Shown: piece by piece, positions 44,410 to 56,277 of the stretch
How the letters are laid out: every line of letters starts with the position of its first letter
Numbering within the stretch: the stretch's first letter is position 1
Assembly: GCA_035578155.1 (NCBI GenBank)
Contig: JAPWDM010000012.1
Span: forward strand, 13,212,501-13,276,500
Length of the DNA stretch: 64,000 bases
Origin: Brachynemurus nebulosus
Taxonomy: Eukaryota; Arthropoda; Insecta; Neuroptera; Myrmeleontidae
Direction: 5' to 3'
Notes under the pieces: model-generated
The model's database searches: none
Seen by the model: only the letters and a program-made list of their open reading frames with translations
What the model was told of the DNA's origin: nothing
Translations under genes and position numbers: made by a program

Positions 44410-44847
44410 CTTAAGACCATACTACTGAAATGAAAATTTCTATGACGGTCTCGCAACTGATTTGAATAACCATACGAGTCGTGGTTAAACCAATAACAGA
44501 AATTATGGCAAAGAGACAAATTTTTAGTGCAGGGATTACTAAATTGTGCGGCGCGGCGCCTAGGGACGTCGTCAAGTATCACAAGGGCGTGGGGGTTGTC
44601 TCGCTAAAAATGGAAAATACGGTTAATAGTTTCACGCCGGGTGAAAGTAAGAAAAAATGGTTGTAAAACTGTTTTTTTTTTTTTTTTGTCTTTTGCTCGT
44701 CAGTTATATTTTTGAGAGGTGAATGAAGAGATACGAAAAATGACCAAGTTAGTTTTTTTTGCTCATTTTGGGGAGAAATTGTTGAAAAAACTGGTTTTAA
44801 GGGGAACCACAGGTGTAAAAAGTTTGGGAGTTTCTGCTTTAGTCTAA
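44410..44847. other. Short anonymous stretch, possible solitary TTAA-type end
   Basis: TTAAGGGGAACCACAGGTGT at about 44796 resembles the left end of the element at 3408 but no partner was found. The ORFs here are not convincing. Confidence 0.4.
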
Positions 44848-45164
44848 AATACCCCTGTCGCAGCATCCTGAATAACATAGCGAATTTCCGTTTACAAAAG
44901 TACGTTTTTCTCGGAAACTAGTTGATATAGAGTAATTGTAAATAAAGAAGACCTTCTTTATGTGATTTTTCCGCCAAATTCCGCCAAATTTTTTACACGA
45001 AAAATTTCATTTCACGAAAACAATTTGGCGGAATGAGGCGGAAAAATCACATAAAGAAGGTCTTTTTTATTTACAATTACTCTATATCAACTAGTTTCCG
45101 AGAAAAACGTACTTTTGTAAATGGAAATTCGCTATGTTATGCAGGGTGCTGCGACAGGGGTATT
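44848..45164. mobile_element. 317-bp near-perfect palindrome (foldback MITE, R-D related)
   Basis: AATACCCCTGTCGCAGCATC at the left is inverted at the right (GATGCTGCGACAGGGGTATT, one base different), and the arms pair through TCTCGGAAACTAGTTGATAT, ATTGTAAATAAAGAAG and AAAAATCACATAAAGAAGG to a short loop near 45005. The arms are the start of repeat R-D in both orientations. Confidence 0.85.
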
Positions 45165-45249
45165 CCATTTTTTAAGTGGTACCTCCTCCTTGAGGTCGCT
45201 CAAAAAAATCGGATGGTGGGTCCAGAACTGTCCAAATCCTACTACTGAC

Positions 45250-45538
45250 TTTTTTTTCTTATTTTCTCAAAAACTAGCTAACCTAGAATAATAGTTCAAA
45301 AACCTTTTTTATGTGATTTTTTTCCGTTTTTGCAATGGTGTAAAAAAATGTGGCAAAAACTTTTAAATTACAGCAAATTTTGGCAAAAAACTAATTTTTT
45401 GCAAGAACAAAAACCAAGTTCCTGGCATCCGACGTGTCTGGCTGAAGAACTCATCCAAGATTTTTGAATTTCCAACATTGTCACCAAATTTCGTAAAGCT
45501 AGCAGTTATTCCTGAAGAGTTATCGTGCTGATACATAT

Positions 45539-45630
<92 letters not shown>

Positions 45631-45770
45631 AGTGGATATTATTTTTGGTTTCTAGGGACCTCAAAACAAATTTCTGCCATAGTCCCAGGCTCAAGTCGCG
45701 TCATGGCACCTACTGTAATAGCTGAATTTCCAGAATTCTTTCTGGAAATTCGCTAAAAATTAAAAAAAAA
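45250..45770 (+). repeat. Dispersed repeat R-D, copy 4, with long (TA)n
   Basis: Follows copy 1: CTCAAAAACTAGCTAACC, GGTGTAAAAAAATGTGGC, GAGTTATCGTGCTGATAC, then the TA microsatellite at 45553-45625, TTTCTAGGGACCTCAAAAC, CAAGTCGCGTCATGGCACC and ATTCGCTAAAAAT. Confidence 0.7.
45541..45625. repeat. (TA)n microsatellite
   Basis: About 36 TA units preceded by ATAC repeats, in the middle of an R-D copy. Confidence 0.95.
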
Positions 45771-45861
45771 TACTTTCGTGGACCGATCATAACTAATTCA
45801 ATAATTCACCAACTTGAAAAATGTTAATAAACAGAGAACACTGATTAAAACAAGTCTAGAG

Positions 45862-46191
45862 CAGTGTTTCTCAAACTTTTTTAATGACCAGGGTCATATT
45901 AACCCAAAGTGCAGCCCCCGGGCACCGTGAAAAATGCCGACCCCTCTTTTTGCTCCAATACAAGAAAATCGTAACTTTTCCTACTTTTATTTTTCGAATT
46001 TCCTCTACTGACGAGCCAAAAACCTCATTTTATAACTTCTGCCGCCCTGTTCTAAAAATCTGCCGCTCCTAGGCCATTTGGGTAATCCGACCCTGTTCAT
46101 GTCGTAACACTTTTAAGTTCTCAAATTTATACGGAACACTAATTCAAATAAAATTGATGACTGTTCGCGAAACATACATTAGGAACCACTG
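45862..46191. mobile_element. hAT MITE
   Basis: 330 bp; 8-bp duplications GTCTAGAG (45854-45861) and TTCTAGAG (46192-46199), one mismatch. Ends CAGTGTTTCTCAAACTTTTT and complement CAGTGGTTCCTAATGTATG. Inside, CCTAGGCCATTTGGGTAATCC resembles the GGCCGGATT-type hAT ends. Non-coding. Confidence 0.8.
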
Positions 46192-46199
46192 TTCTAGAG

Positions 46200-47499
46200 A
46201 CCATTTACACATATGATTATTATTCACTAGACAAAATCTCGTAGGTACACTAAACTTTTATTTTCGTCTCACAAAACCATCGAAAATAAATTCAAACACA
46301 ATGATTGAGGTGGGTCGATCGTTCTGTCGAAAAGGGTAGATGTCTCTGTGTCTGTCGACATAGAGAAAGTATCCTAACGAACTACTACTATCAATGTTAA
46401 CAACTTGTAAAATATTATGTAAAATTTAACCTTATTTACTGGAATAATAGGGAAAATTAATGTTATTGGAATAAAAGATTAATTGTATGGTTTTTAGAAT
46501 AATAATAGATAATAATTACTACAACATATAAATGATAACAAAAGAGAATATGTGTATATTATGTATTTATGGGTGTGTACATGTAGAAGGAATATTCTCT
46601 ACTAATAATATATAATAATATGTAAAATTGTGCGGTTACAAAAGTGACAGATACTAAAGTGTGTGAATTATTTTATATCATATATGTTTATATGTGGCAA
46701 CGTATGTGTCAAACAAAGATAGATGATTATCCTATATGGCTTTATATGTGATATATGTGGTTGTTTTCATTTCAAGTCTGAACAACATCATTTTTTGAAT
46801 CAGAATGTTGGTGATGTTGGGGAATTTTTAGAGTTTACATAACATGAAAATCTATGGGTGGATTCTCATCAAATTTCCACATGTAAGGTACTTATATTAG
46901 GAGCTGTAACAATCACACGACTATTAATTAACGAAACACATACATATTACAAATTTATTTACTCAATTCGGCATAAATTTATTGTAGATGATTGTTATTT
47001 GTGAAATTTATTGAAAACATCTATCATATAGGGTACCTTCGCTAGTTTGCCGCCCAGGTCCAGTGTTTGTCAATTTTCCTGTACAATAGAATAATATAAT
47101 AGTAATATAAAAACAGAAAACCAAGCATGTTTGAATTTGTTACAAGCCTAATATATAAACAGTGACAATACCGATAAAAAATACTTACTTGATAGAGTTG
47201 CGTATTTAAAAAAAAAATATTAATTAATTACTTGTTTTCGTGTTGCGCGAACAGTATGTGCATATATACAAAAAAAAGATAGTGATATAACGACGTTTCG
47301 CGGTTAGTTTTAATACTGTTACGGCATGATTAAGTTTTATTTTTTGTTTTTATACTAATATTTAGGACATATTGAACGGAATTAGAAATTAAACGAAATT
47401 AGATTTAACGTAACGGCTTTTAGCAAAAACAGGAAGACTAGTATTTTTGATGTAGTTTTCATATTTGATATTAATATTTTGATTGGTCGAACTATATTC
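46200..47499. other. No feature recognised
   Basis: About 1.3 kb of AT-rich DNA without paired ends, repeats shared with the rest of the window, or ORFs of note; possibly unique host DNA. Confidence 0.45.
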
Positions 47500-47939
47500 A
47501 CCCTATTTCAAAATTTACCCTCAATTTTATAGTCAAGACCTCTCCAGTAGGTTCGACCCTGGATTTGAGTACACCAGTAGAAAGACCTTTCAAAATAAAG
47601 GACTGTGTCAATTTAAACTTTTTTTCTATCTATTATAGTTTTCGAGTAATTTAACAAAATTAAATTTTTACCCCAACTTTGGGGGTGGATTTCACCCCTT
47701 AAATGGCGTTTTTGGTTGACAAAGAAAAATACGGGTCTGTTATTTCTCTGTGTTCTATACACCTACCAAGTTTCATCAAAATTGGGAATTATCACTTCAA
47801 GACCTTTACTTGTCAGTTATTCTTTGTCAGCGTCATGTGACACATTACGTTCAGTGTGCAATATACAATAAAAATGAACGAAAAAGATCAGAAAGTGTTT
47901 GGCCAACTGTGATTTTTACCCGGTGGGAATCTCTTGACG
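47500..47939. repeat. Repeat fragment related to the 7412-8584 interior
   Basis: ATAGTTTTCGAGTAATTT, TACCCCAACTTTGGGGGTGG, TTTCACCCCTTAAATGGCGT and CCAAGTTTCATCAAAATTGG parallel 8195-8350 in order. Boundaries unclear. Confidence 0.45.
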
Positions 47940-47947
47940 AAGTCAGC

Positions 47948-49081
47948 TAGAAATGTGCCAAACTCGTGAATTCACGCGTGACCCATCGTGGTCGTGAACA
48001 ATTTTTATGATCGTGCGTGAGTGGGCGTGATCGTGACATTTAATTTATTGCCGTGAATAATTCGTGAGTCACAAAAAGATAAAGACCATTAATAAAAAAT
48101 TTTTTTCAATTTTAGGAAATATTAACTAAACCAATTTGATTTTTTAACTACAAAAAAAACGTTTGTTTTATATTAGGTACTTTTTATGAGTACAAGTAGG
48201 TAGAAATCCAATAACCCTTTTACTAACAAATTCCCGTTTTTTACCGAGATACTTGGAGTGTATACAAAATGATTTACAATTTAGAAATGTCCAACTGTGT
48301 TTATGATGTTGTTCTGATTATTTCTTCCGTTTTTATTTAAATAATTCCTTAAGTTCTTAAAATTTGCCTGTCTACATATATTCAGTCTCAGTCAATGGGT
48401 ATATTTGAAAATATTACAAGGTCGGTTTTACAGTTTTCAATAGTATGAATATGATCTATCATTCTATGAAGGAATAATATAAAGAACATATGGGTTAATT
48501 TTAAGGAAATATTACCTTTTTCAACATTTTAAGTTGTTTATTGTCATTATTATTTTTTTTTTCAATTTTATTATTTATGTATGTATTTATAGGTACGTAC
48601 TAAAAAAATATTTTGCACAATTTTGTTAAAAAGCTATTTAGTTTGGTTGTACCAAATTTCATATTTATATACAAATACAGTACCTACAATAAGAACAAAA
48701 ATTAAACAATAAATCACCAGATGAAAAATTTTGAAAATTTTCTCACTTTCCAGAAAAAATTAAATAGCATGTAACTTGCATCAGTATTAATCTCAGTGAA
48801 CCGTACTAACCGTATTTCTGATTTTATCGTGATTACATAATTTTTACTGACTGTTAAAACGCTAGTGATTTTTACTCAAAATTCAAACGATTAGATTTAA
48901 AAGTTTTTATGTTTAATTCGCAAGCGTGCGTGAGTGTGAAAGCATTAAATTTTTTTGTTCGTGATCGTGCGTGAATGTGAAAAGAAATAAATTTTCTCGT
49001 TCGTGATTGGGCGTGAGTACAAAACCTAATTCGTGACTGTGCGTGATAGTGAGTAAAAATGTACTCACGAGCACATCTCTA
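47948..49081. mobile_element. hAT element with CGTGCGTGA subterminal repeats
   Basis: Exact 8-bp duplication AAGTCAGC at 47940-47947 and 49082-49089. Ends TAGAAATGTGC and complement TAGAGATGTGC. Variants of TCGTGATCGTGCGTGA are clustered at 47970-48060 and 48918-49070 in opposite orientation. The 900-bp middle has no recognisable coding, so it is non-autonomous. Confidence 0.85.
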
Positions 49082-49089
49082 AAGTCAGC

Positions 49090-49857
49090 CACCAAGAAAG
49101 TAGACTACTTGACATACACTAGGAAGCTACTCGACTAATTTTCAAAAATTGTCACGGAATCAATCTCTAGTCAGAAAGTTGGCACTGCATTTCTATAAAT
49201 ATAAATAAACCTTCGCCCACTAAACAATAACACTCCTTGTTATTTCCCTAATTTACATAACGTCATTCGTTAGTTACATACAAACGAGCAGCATTCAAGC
49301 AGCACCAAAGTGAAATAAGTGTCGAGAATTTTCGTGAAATGATTTTATGAAAATACGTAAGCGAGATAACGCTATATTTAATACAAGTCGCAAAGGACAC
49401 GTTAGAATGAGACACTCCAAACCAACAACCATGCATGTCAACCAATCTGGGTCTGGGTGGATGACTGTTGAACACCAACAAATTGTGTGATTTTCACCGC
49501 CGCCAGGCTGCACTCATCCACGCCGGGGGATGGGTTGGTTGGGTGATGTTCCCCTGATGGTGTGTACCCTTAAAATGTTTTCGTCAAATCCTCTTTGTTG
49601 ATGACTATAATATGTATGTATATAGAAAATACATATACATTTTCATACGTATTAGCATATTACGATAAACATGACAATATGCAGTGGTATTGGTGACAGT
49701 GGCAATGCCAACATAATAACATAAAAGTAACTGAAATTTGGTTAGACAAAATATTAAATTGTATATGGGGTGTTTGGAATTGAAAATTTGGTGACGAGAT
49801 AATTGAAAAAAAAAATCTTGTATATTATAATAAAATTTTGTTGGTTTTATTAGAAAC
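49090..49857. other. Anonymous DNA with a GC-richer block
   Basis: 49380-49570 is richer in GC (CACCGCCGCCAGGCTGC, CACGCCGGGGGATGGGTTGG). Two overlapping minus ORFs of 72 residues cross it, with no recognisable domain. Possibly host-unique. Confidence 0.35.
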
Positions 49858-50379
49858 TAGCTGACCCGGCCACGCGTTGCTGTGGCTCAGTAGTTATAAT
49901 TGATCAAATCAATATTTACTAATAAAACGGAAAATAGTTTAGCCAATTTTAAATCATATGGGATTGAGAATAGGCGCGAGAATAAAGTGCTTCGCTTCGC
50001 TTGCTAAACAATTCAAAATTCTATAAAAGGTTAATTCCAGGTAATGCTTCGCTCCGCTCGCTAAATTTATTTATTTAAATAAATAGTAAAAATTTTTATT
50101 AATTTATGTCAGTTGTAAAAGATGTTTAAATTTTTGCCAATGCATACATACTTTGAAACTATGGAAACAAAAATCAATAACAAACATACGTATGTATGTA
50201 TATTTTCAGATTTATGTCATATGCGTTTTTGTTATACCACGTTTTATACTGACTTCACGGAAACGCGTTCGAACGGGATCTAAGCTACCGTCTCCTGGTT
50301 CTAAGCTACCTCTCCACCAATTTTCAGCCAAATCGGTTCATCCGTTCTTGAGTTATAAGTAGTGTAACTAACACCACTT

Positions 50380-50437
<58 letters not shown>
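49858..50437 (+). mobile_element. RTE-type LINE 3' end or RTE-tailed SINE
   Basis: Begins CTAGCTGACCCGGCCACGCG and ends with AAATCGGTTCATCCGTTCTT, GAGTTATAAGTAGTGTAACT and a long (TA)n, the usual order of insect RTE 3' ends. GCTTCGCTTCGCTTGCTAAA and GCTTCGCTCCGCTCGCTAAA in the middle are two related copies. No RT coding. Confidence 0.7.
50386..50437. repeat. (TA)n microsatellite
   Basis: About 25 TA units as the tail of the RTE-type copy. Confidence 0.95.
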
Positions 50438-50440
<3 letters not shown>

Positions 50441-50665
50441 ATTTATTTCCCATTAAATGGATACCTTTTTGGAATTTAGCAAACACATCTAGTAATAGAA
50501 AAATATAATTTATGTTATTCATAATGCAATCAGATATACGTTGTGCATTGTTGTTGTTGTTGATACCCCCTGTGCTAAGGGTTTCGTGTTCGTAAAGCGC
50601 GTGTTCGTACACCGAAAGTAATTATGTTGTCTTTTGAGACATACAGACATGTCAAAAAACACGTA

Positions 50666-52325
50666 CCGTAAACACGGGTTACTTGAGCCCAGATTTACAA
50701 TCATCTGATAATTTCTAAAATTGAGCGTAACTGTTATATTTATTTGGGATAAGTATTTCAGTACGTTAATCTGTATATAACTACAGTTAGTTTATTATAA
50801 AATATGGATTTTTTTCTGATGGTTCATAAATTTTATAAATTTTTAGATTTTGGTTCAAGGGTCATTTCACGCCACTTCATCCAGGTCATGTCACCCATGA
50901 CCTCAGATTTAGCTGAAAATTTTTTTATTTGTTTATTTAACCATTCTAATCGTCTGTAAAAAATTTAAAAAAATTAGCTCTAATAGTTTTCAAGTTATGA
51001 ATTTTTGAAATTTAGCAAAATAGGGTTAAAATGGTGTTTCCGTGGCTATCACTTTCAGTGACGTTATTATATTAAAAAATCCGTAACTTCTGTAATATTT
51101 AACATAAAGCAATAATTTTTTCATCAAAATGTTCAGAAAAGTCTGGAGATAACAGAAAAAATAAATTTGATTAATTATCACTTCATGTTTCTTTCTCAGA
51201 CATTTTTAATCGATAACAAAGTGGTTATTGATCAAAGGCACAGTAGTAACCGTAGCAATTTTTTTTTTTTAAATTTACCCTAAAGATGTAAACTAAAATA
51301 ATCTGGAAAAAAATAATGGTTTTTTACCCGCTAATATTTTTCAGACACGTCCGACGTCTGGAAGCTCAAAAAACGAGCTTTTTGGAATAATTTCCCACAA
51401 TTCAAAATTTTATTTACACCATGACAAAGAGCGGAAAAAGTCATACTAAATACGTTTTTGAACGATTGTTTTATGTAAACTAGTTTCCGAGAAAAACTAA
51501 CTTTTGACCCTCAAGTTAACCTCACGATCGGGTTAGTTGAGCCCAAACCTAAATTTCTAAGTGATTTTCCATTTGAAAACAGTTTGAGACCATGCAGAAT
51601 GTTACCAACTAAAACCATGGTTACTAACTAAAATACGTTGTACAAACCTTTATTGATTCAAAAAACATAAGTAGGTATCAAAACTGAATAAAAATTTTCA
51701 AACAAAAATTGTTACGGACACCAAATTATTTTTATGAGTTAGAGCGTGTCTTTGTTTAGTCCACCCAAAGAGAATAAGCCTTTTGATTAGTGTAGGTGGA
51801 TGTATTTTCTTAACTATACCTTTCCATTTATAGTACAATACGTCCTTGTTCTTGGGCAACTTCCATGCCTTTTTAATTGGCTCTAAGCAGTCTACTCTCG
51901 CACCATTTTATACCAAAGTTATAATGGGCTCAAGTTACCCTAATCTGAAGGTTATGTTAACTGGTTTATCAAAACCTTAAATTAATAAATTAAGGAAATA
52001 GCTGGCATATGAACATGTCTGAATTTTCTTTAGTAACGAACCAAATATGAAAATTATACACTTATCTTACCTTGTAAGCTATCGCAATATTTTTTACAGT
52101 TGAAAGTTAGTAACATAAGAAAAACAGCAACTTCAAACAGAGAGTAAACAACACTCGCTTGACACCTAGTGTCAATTTTCAAAACTACCTAAACTTACAC
52201 ACAGTGAACCTAGTTCTGTTACCTACCAGATAAACATGTAACTTACTTCTACTACTGACTAAAATAAGCACAAAACAAAAAATAATACTTTTTTTAATTT
52301 GGGCTCAAGTAACTCGTGTTTACGG
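50666..52325. mobile_element. TA-flanked element with GGGTTACTTGAGCCC motif, pogo-like
   Basis: TA at 50664-50665 and 52326-52327. Inverted ends CCGTAAACACGGGTTACTTG and complement CCGTAAACACGAGTTACTTG, each followed by AGCCCA. The GGGTTA.TTGAGCCC core recurs at 51532 (+) and 51925 (-). 1660 bp. It carries a short coding relic on the minus strand. Confidence 0.7.
51698..51904 (-). pseudogene. Possible DDE_1 (pogo/jerky-like) transposase fragment
   Basis: On the minus strand a frame of about 68 codons, without its own ATG, reads RVDCLEPIKKAWKLPKNKDV, then YYKWKGIVKKIHPPTLIKRL, ending at TGA (51698-51700). A hydrophobic-D-x(2-3)-P-(L/I)-K-x-A-W run is how the catalytic domain ends in pogo-type DDE_1 transposases, and the TA target fits. 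The frame is closed by TAA just upstream and the rest of the gene is not seen. Assignment is tentative; a chance ORF is possible. Confidence 0.35.
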
Positions 52326-52353
52326 TATTTAGTTTCGCTGTACGAACACGCGC

Positions 52354-53639
52354 TATATGAACACGTAATCGTGCTAACAGTTCACTTTGGGTACGTCTAG
52401 TACCCAGATATAAGTCTGTTATGTATCGGCCAAAAGTCATTAGCAGAACAGCATTCCACAACATTCGGGCATTTTAGTGAGCATTTTACCAATCATTGTT
52501 TTCGATTTTGGATTTACATTTTGATTAAACAATCTGTATACACTATAAACACCCAATTTAAACAATAATATTTTGAATTTATATTGTTTTTCAGATGTAT
52601 TTAAAATTGCACAGCAAATTAACAAAAATAAAAATAAAAATTACGAAAAATAATTATATATTCATTTCAACTGGAGGAAATTTTTCGTGATGTACCAATT
52701 CGTATTTTTTTTTCTATATCTACATAACAAAATTTTCATTTTATATTACTGAATCATGAAAATGAAATGGAAACTGAATGAAAATTTAGTTTATAAAACT
52801 TTTTTCGACAAAATAAATATTTATGAAAAATAAAACATTTTAATGCGCATTATGAATTCAATTTGTTTTTCGTATAATACCGTTCCGTTTTCTGTTTTTT
52901 CGACTGTAAATATTTGCGTAGATCCTTCCAGATTATTCTGGATGAATAATAAAATTAAAATTTATCAAGTTACTTTACGGTACAGGTATCGGTACTGGTA
53001 CGACTTTAGGCGACTTATGGTTATTTTCGTATAATATGTAATTATATATTATATTACATAAGGTAGTGTTGTTTTAAACCAAAAGCATATACATATATCG
53101 CACCTCGACAATAACAGGGCCACATTATATATGGAATTTAAATGAAAGATATGGCTTTGTCATTGCCGAGGTACGATATTAGCCCGATAGACGTTATTTT
53201 CGCATCAACGGGGGATTTTTAACACTTTCAGTCCCACGGCTTCGGCATCCGAAACCAAACAAAACATCCCCAGAGGCCGATGGCGATCAATGATTAATTG
53301 ATTAGTTGGTTACGCATTATGTGTGCGATGATTATCATCATTCATCACACGGATGTGTTCCTGCTCACACAAATACATACCAACACACACTACCATTTTG
53401 GTTTCTATGTATAAAAAATTTTAAGATAAACAAAAAATATGTAAAAAATATAATTTATATTTTTAAATAAGATTGATTTGAATGTCAGTATATATGTAGT
53501 ATGTACGTATCACGTACGTATGTTTACAGTTTTACACATATATGTTGAACTGTGTTGAATCTATTCAGTGTTTGAATCATTTTATTTTATATATTTGTTT
53601 ACATAAAGTTTTTTTTCTTTTTTTTTTGAATATTGCCGG
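52354..53639. other. Quiet, largely non-repetitive DNA
   Basis: No paired ends, no match elsewhere in the window. 53090-53400 is GC-richer and complex in composition, with TGATTAATTGATTAG at about 53290. ORFs are short and unconvincing. Confidence 0.4.
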
Positions 53640-54010
53640 CTTCCGGGGAAGTTTACTATGAAAGTGCTCGGGCCTCATAGTGTTAATATTTTCACATACA
53701 TGAACCAACTTCAAAAACTATTAAATTTAATTTTTAGTGAATTTCCTCAGCGACTGGAACTGGGAACTATGATAGAAGTTTGTAATGAAGGCCCCAAAAG
53801 CCAAAAATGTGTCCGAATGGTGATAACTCTCGAAGGAAATATCCAACAGCGAAATTTGGTTAAAAAAGACTGGAAATCCCAAACTCTTGGATAAGTTCTT
53901 TCACGTAAGACATGTTTATGGACCATTATCTTATGTAAGCAAATTTTCGAGAAAAAATTACTTTTCATAACCACGACTCACTGTGTTATGTAGGATGCTG
54001 CAAACTAATA
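53640..54010. repeat. R-D related fragment
   Basis: ATGCTGCAAACTAATACTG with GTGTTATGTAGGATGCTG at 53980-54000 and TTTTCGAGAAAAAATTACTT before it mirror the reversed start of R-D (compare 45075-45155). The ORF at 53658-53894 lies in this repeat and is not supported. Confidence 0.45.
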
Positions 54011-54780
54011 CTGCTTTCCGTAGACTCCTTGTATGTACATCGTTGCATATGTATAATATTTGTGTTAGGGTTCCGAAGAAAAATTTCTATGCTCTCGTAG
54101 CTTCATGAAATTTTGCTCTATATAACCTACGTATTACTTTATTTCTCAAAAATTTGGATTTGCTTCTCCTTCGACTCAGAACGGGAATGAAAAAGTGAAA
54201 AAAAAGTATTACGTGAAGTTATTTACATACTGAATCATTCATTCCGGACATTTTACTGAAGTTTTTAACCCTTCAACGATATAACATACATTTTTAACAT
54301 GTTTTGAAAAAAATTTAATAAATATTCTTATATTTAAACTTGAGAAAAAAAAGTTTTTCTGTCGAGAAAAGTTTTAAAATATTAATTTTCCGGCATATGT
54401 TTGCTTATTTATCATAAAAAAATTTAAATTAACAGTAAGTATAACGTTCCCGGAACGGCAAAATATTTAATTATAAATAAAAGTTTTTTTACAGTTTAAA
54501 GTTGTTAGTTTGGTATTTATTTTTTCGGTAATTTTAAATTATATAAAAATATTTTTACTTGTAAACGAAGTTTTAAATATCAGGAATATATATTTTTTTT
54601 TGAGTTTACATGCAATTTTGTGAAAATATTTATAATGAAAAAAGTTATTTAAAATAAATTTTAAATATTTTTTCTAGTACAAAATATAAAAATATTTGCT
54701 AGTCTGTTCAACTATGATGGGCGTTAACTTGAGGAATTAACTCATCATCAGGTAAAACACAATCAAAAAGTTTCTTGTTA
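54011..54780. other. No feature recognised
   Basis: TTAGGGTTCCGAAGAAAAAT at 54066 hints at a LINE/SINE tail; nothing else. Confidence 0.4.
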
Positions 54781-54782
54781 AG

Positions 54783-56274
54783 AGGTTATCAGCGGGGGTA
54801 GAAATCAAATCAGTTAGAGAAAACGTACTAAAAGGCGTTAATTTATTTAAGGCGAAATTCGCCAAAAAAAAAAAAAAAAAACATCAAAAATCGACCTTCT
54901 TTATTATTATTTTTTTTTTTTTTATACAAATAAATATTTTATTAAATAAATTAAAGTAAAAAAATATTTTTTTTTGAAAAAGCTTTTATTTAAAAATGGT
55001 GTAAAAAAAATAAAATAACTTTTGAGTGAAGTTTGAAGCAATATGCAGCATAATTTATAAAAGCTTGAGGCGTTATCATTAACTATTTCTGTTTTTGATG
55101 TTTTGGAAGTATAGCTATTTTACTTTTCAGTAGTTACCAATCCTAATTAAACGCCTCAAGCTTTTATAAAATGTGTTGCATATTGCTTTAAACTTCACTC
55201 AAAAGTTATTTTATTTTTTTTTACCCCATGTTTAAATAAAAGCTTTTTCTTAAAAAACATTTTTTTTACTTTAATTTATTTTCTATTTAGTCGGATCACA
55301 ATTAATTTAAAAAAATTAAAGAAGTAATTAAATTTTTTTACCTATATTTTAATCGGTTAACTTACTCTAATCAAACTTAACTATGGAGACAAAAAATTGC
55401 AATGTAAAATCAATGAACAATATTTGACAATTCGAAATGTCAAAAAGTTGCACAGGACTAAAAATCAAAAATTTTTATTTAGGGCAAAACAAATTACACA
55501 ATATTGCATTGTCATCAAGGTTAGACAGGTATGAAAAATTTGAAACCTCTAGCTCAATTAGAATCTGTCTAAATTTTGATTTCAAGGTTTGATCTAAACC
55601 AACATACTAACATAGCAAGATAAATAAAAGCTTTTAAAAACTAAATATACAACATTGTTTCTACATGTCTTGAGATTACAAAAAAAAATTTTAAAAAAAA
55701 ATTTACAAATGAGCTGAGTATAAATGGCTTTGAAGTCGACACTGCGAGATTTTACCACCTTGATGGTTCCTCGCGTTCTGAAATTCTCAGTGAACTAAAA
55801 TCAAAAAAACAAGAATTTTCTGAAAATATACATATACAATTATGGCATTAAGATCTAAGAAAAAAAAAACAGTGAGAAATCGCATTTTGAAAATAAATTT
55901 TCAAAAATCACCACTTTTTCTGAACTATAAATAGCCGCATTTTAAAAATATATTACGGAACCAAAAGGTCCAAGTTCCTGCCAAAATGACGGTATCGAGG
56001 AATAATATGCACTTTGATTTATGTCGATATCTCAAATACTTTTTGAGTTACACGAGGAACCATGTTACAAAAAGTATTTTCGAGAAAATAGCATTTAAAG
56101 TATGTTTTTTTAAATTGAATTATAGTAAAGTGCGTCCACTAAAATGTCTATAACTTTATGATTTTTGATTTTTTTTTTAAATAAAATTTTAGGAGAATAT
56201 TTTTAACACCTTCAGGAACATAATTATGAAGGGAAAAAAATCGATTTCTTTTTTTTTTTTTTAGCAAAGCTCCC
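54783..56274. mobile_element. Putative TTAA-flanked element (weak ends)
   Basis: TTAA at 54779-54782 followed by GAGGTTATCAGC and TTAA at 56275-56278 preceded by GCAAAGCTCCCC (complement GGGGAGCTTTGC). The pairing is loose. The interior text (GAGTTACACGAGGAACCATG, ATATCTCAAATACTTTTTGA) resembles the elements at 3408 and 27427, which supports a shared family. Confidence 0.35.
54945..55280. repeat. 336-bp imperfect palindrome
   Basis: Arms of about 140 bases: AAAGCTTTTATTTAAA, AACTTTTGAGTGAAGTTT, TATAAAAGCTTGAGGCGTT on the left are inverted in order on the right. Loop of about 60 bases near 55090-55145. Confidence 0.8.
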
Positions 56275-56277
56275 CTT

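Larger units (their letters stand above)
50598..52353. mobile_element. Outer inverted repeat around the pogo-like element
   Basis: GCGCGTGTTCGTACACCGAAAG at 50598 is inverted at 52333 as TTTCGCTGTACGAACACGCGC (22 versus 21 bases, few differences). It lies outside the element at 50666-52325, so it may be a MITE into which that element jumped. Confidence 0.5.
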
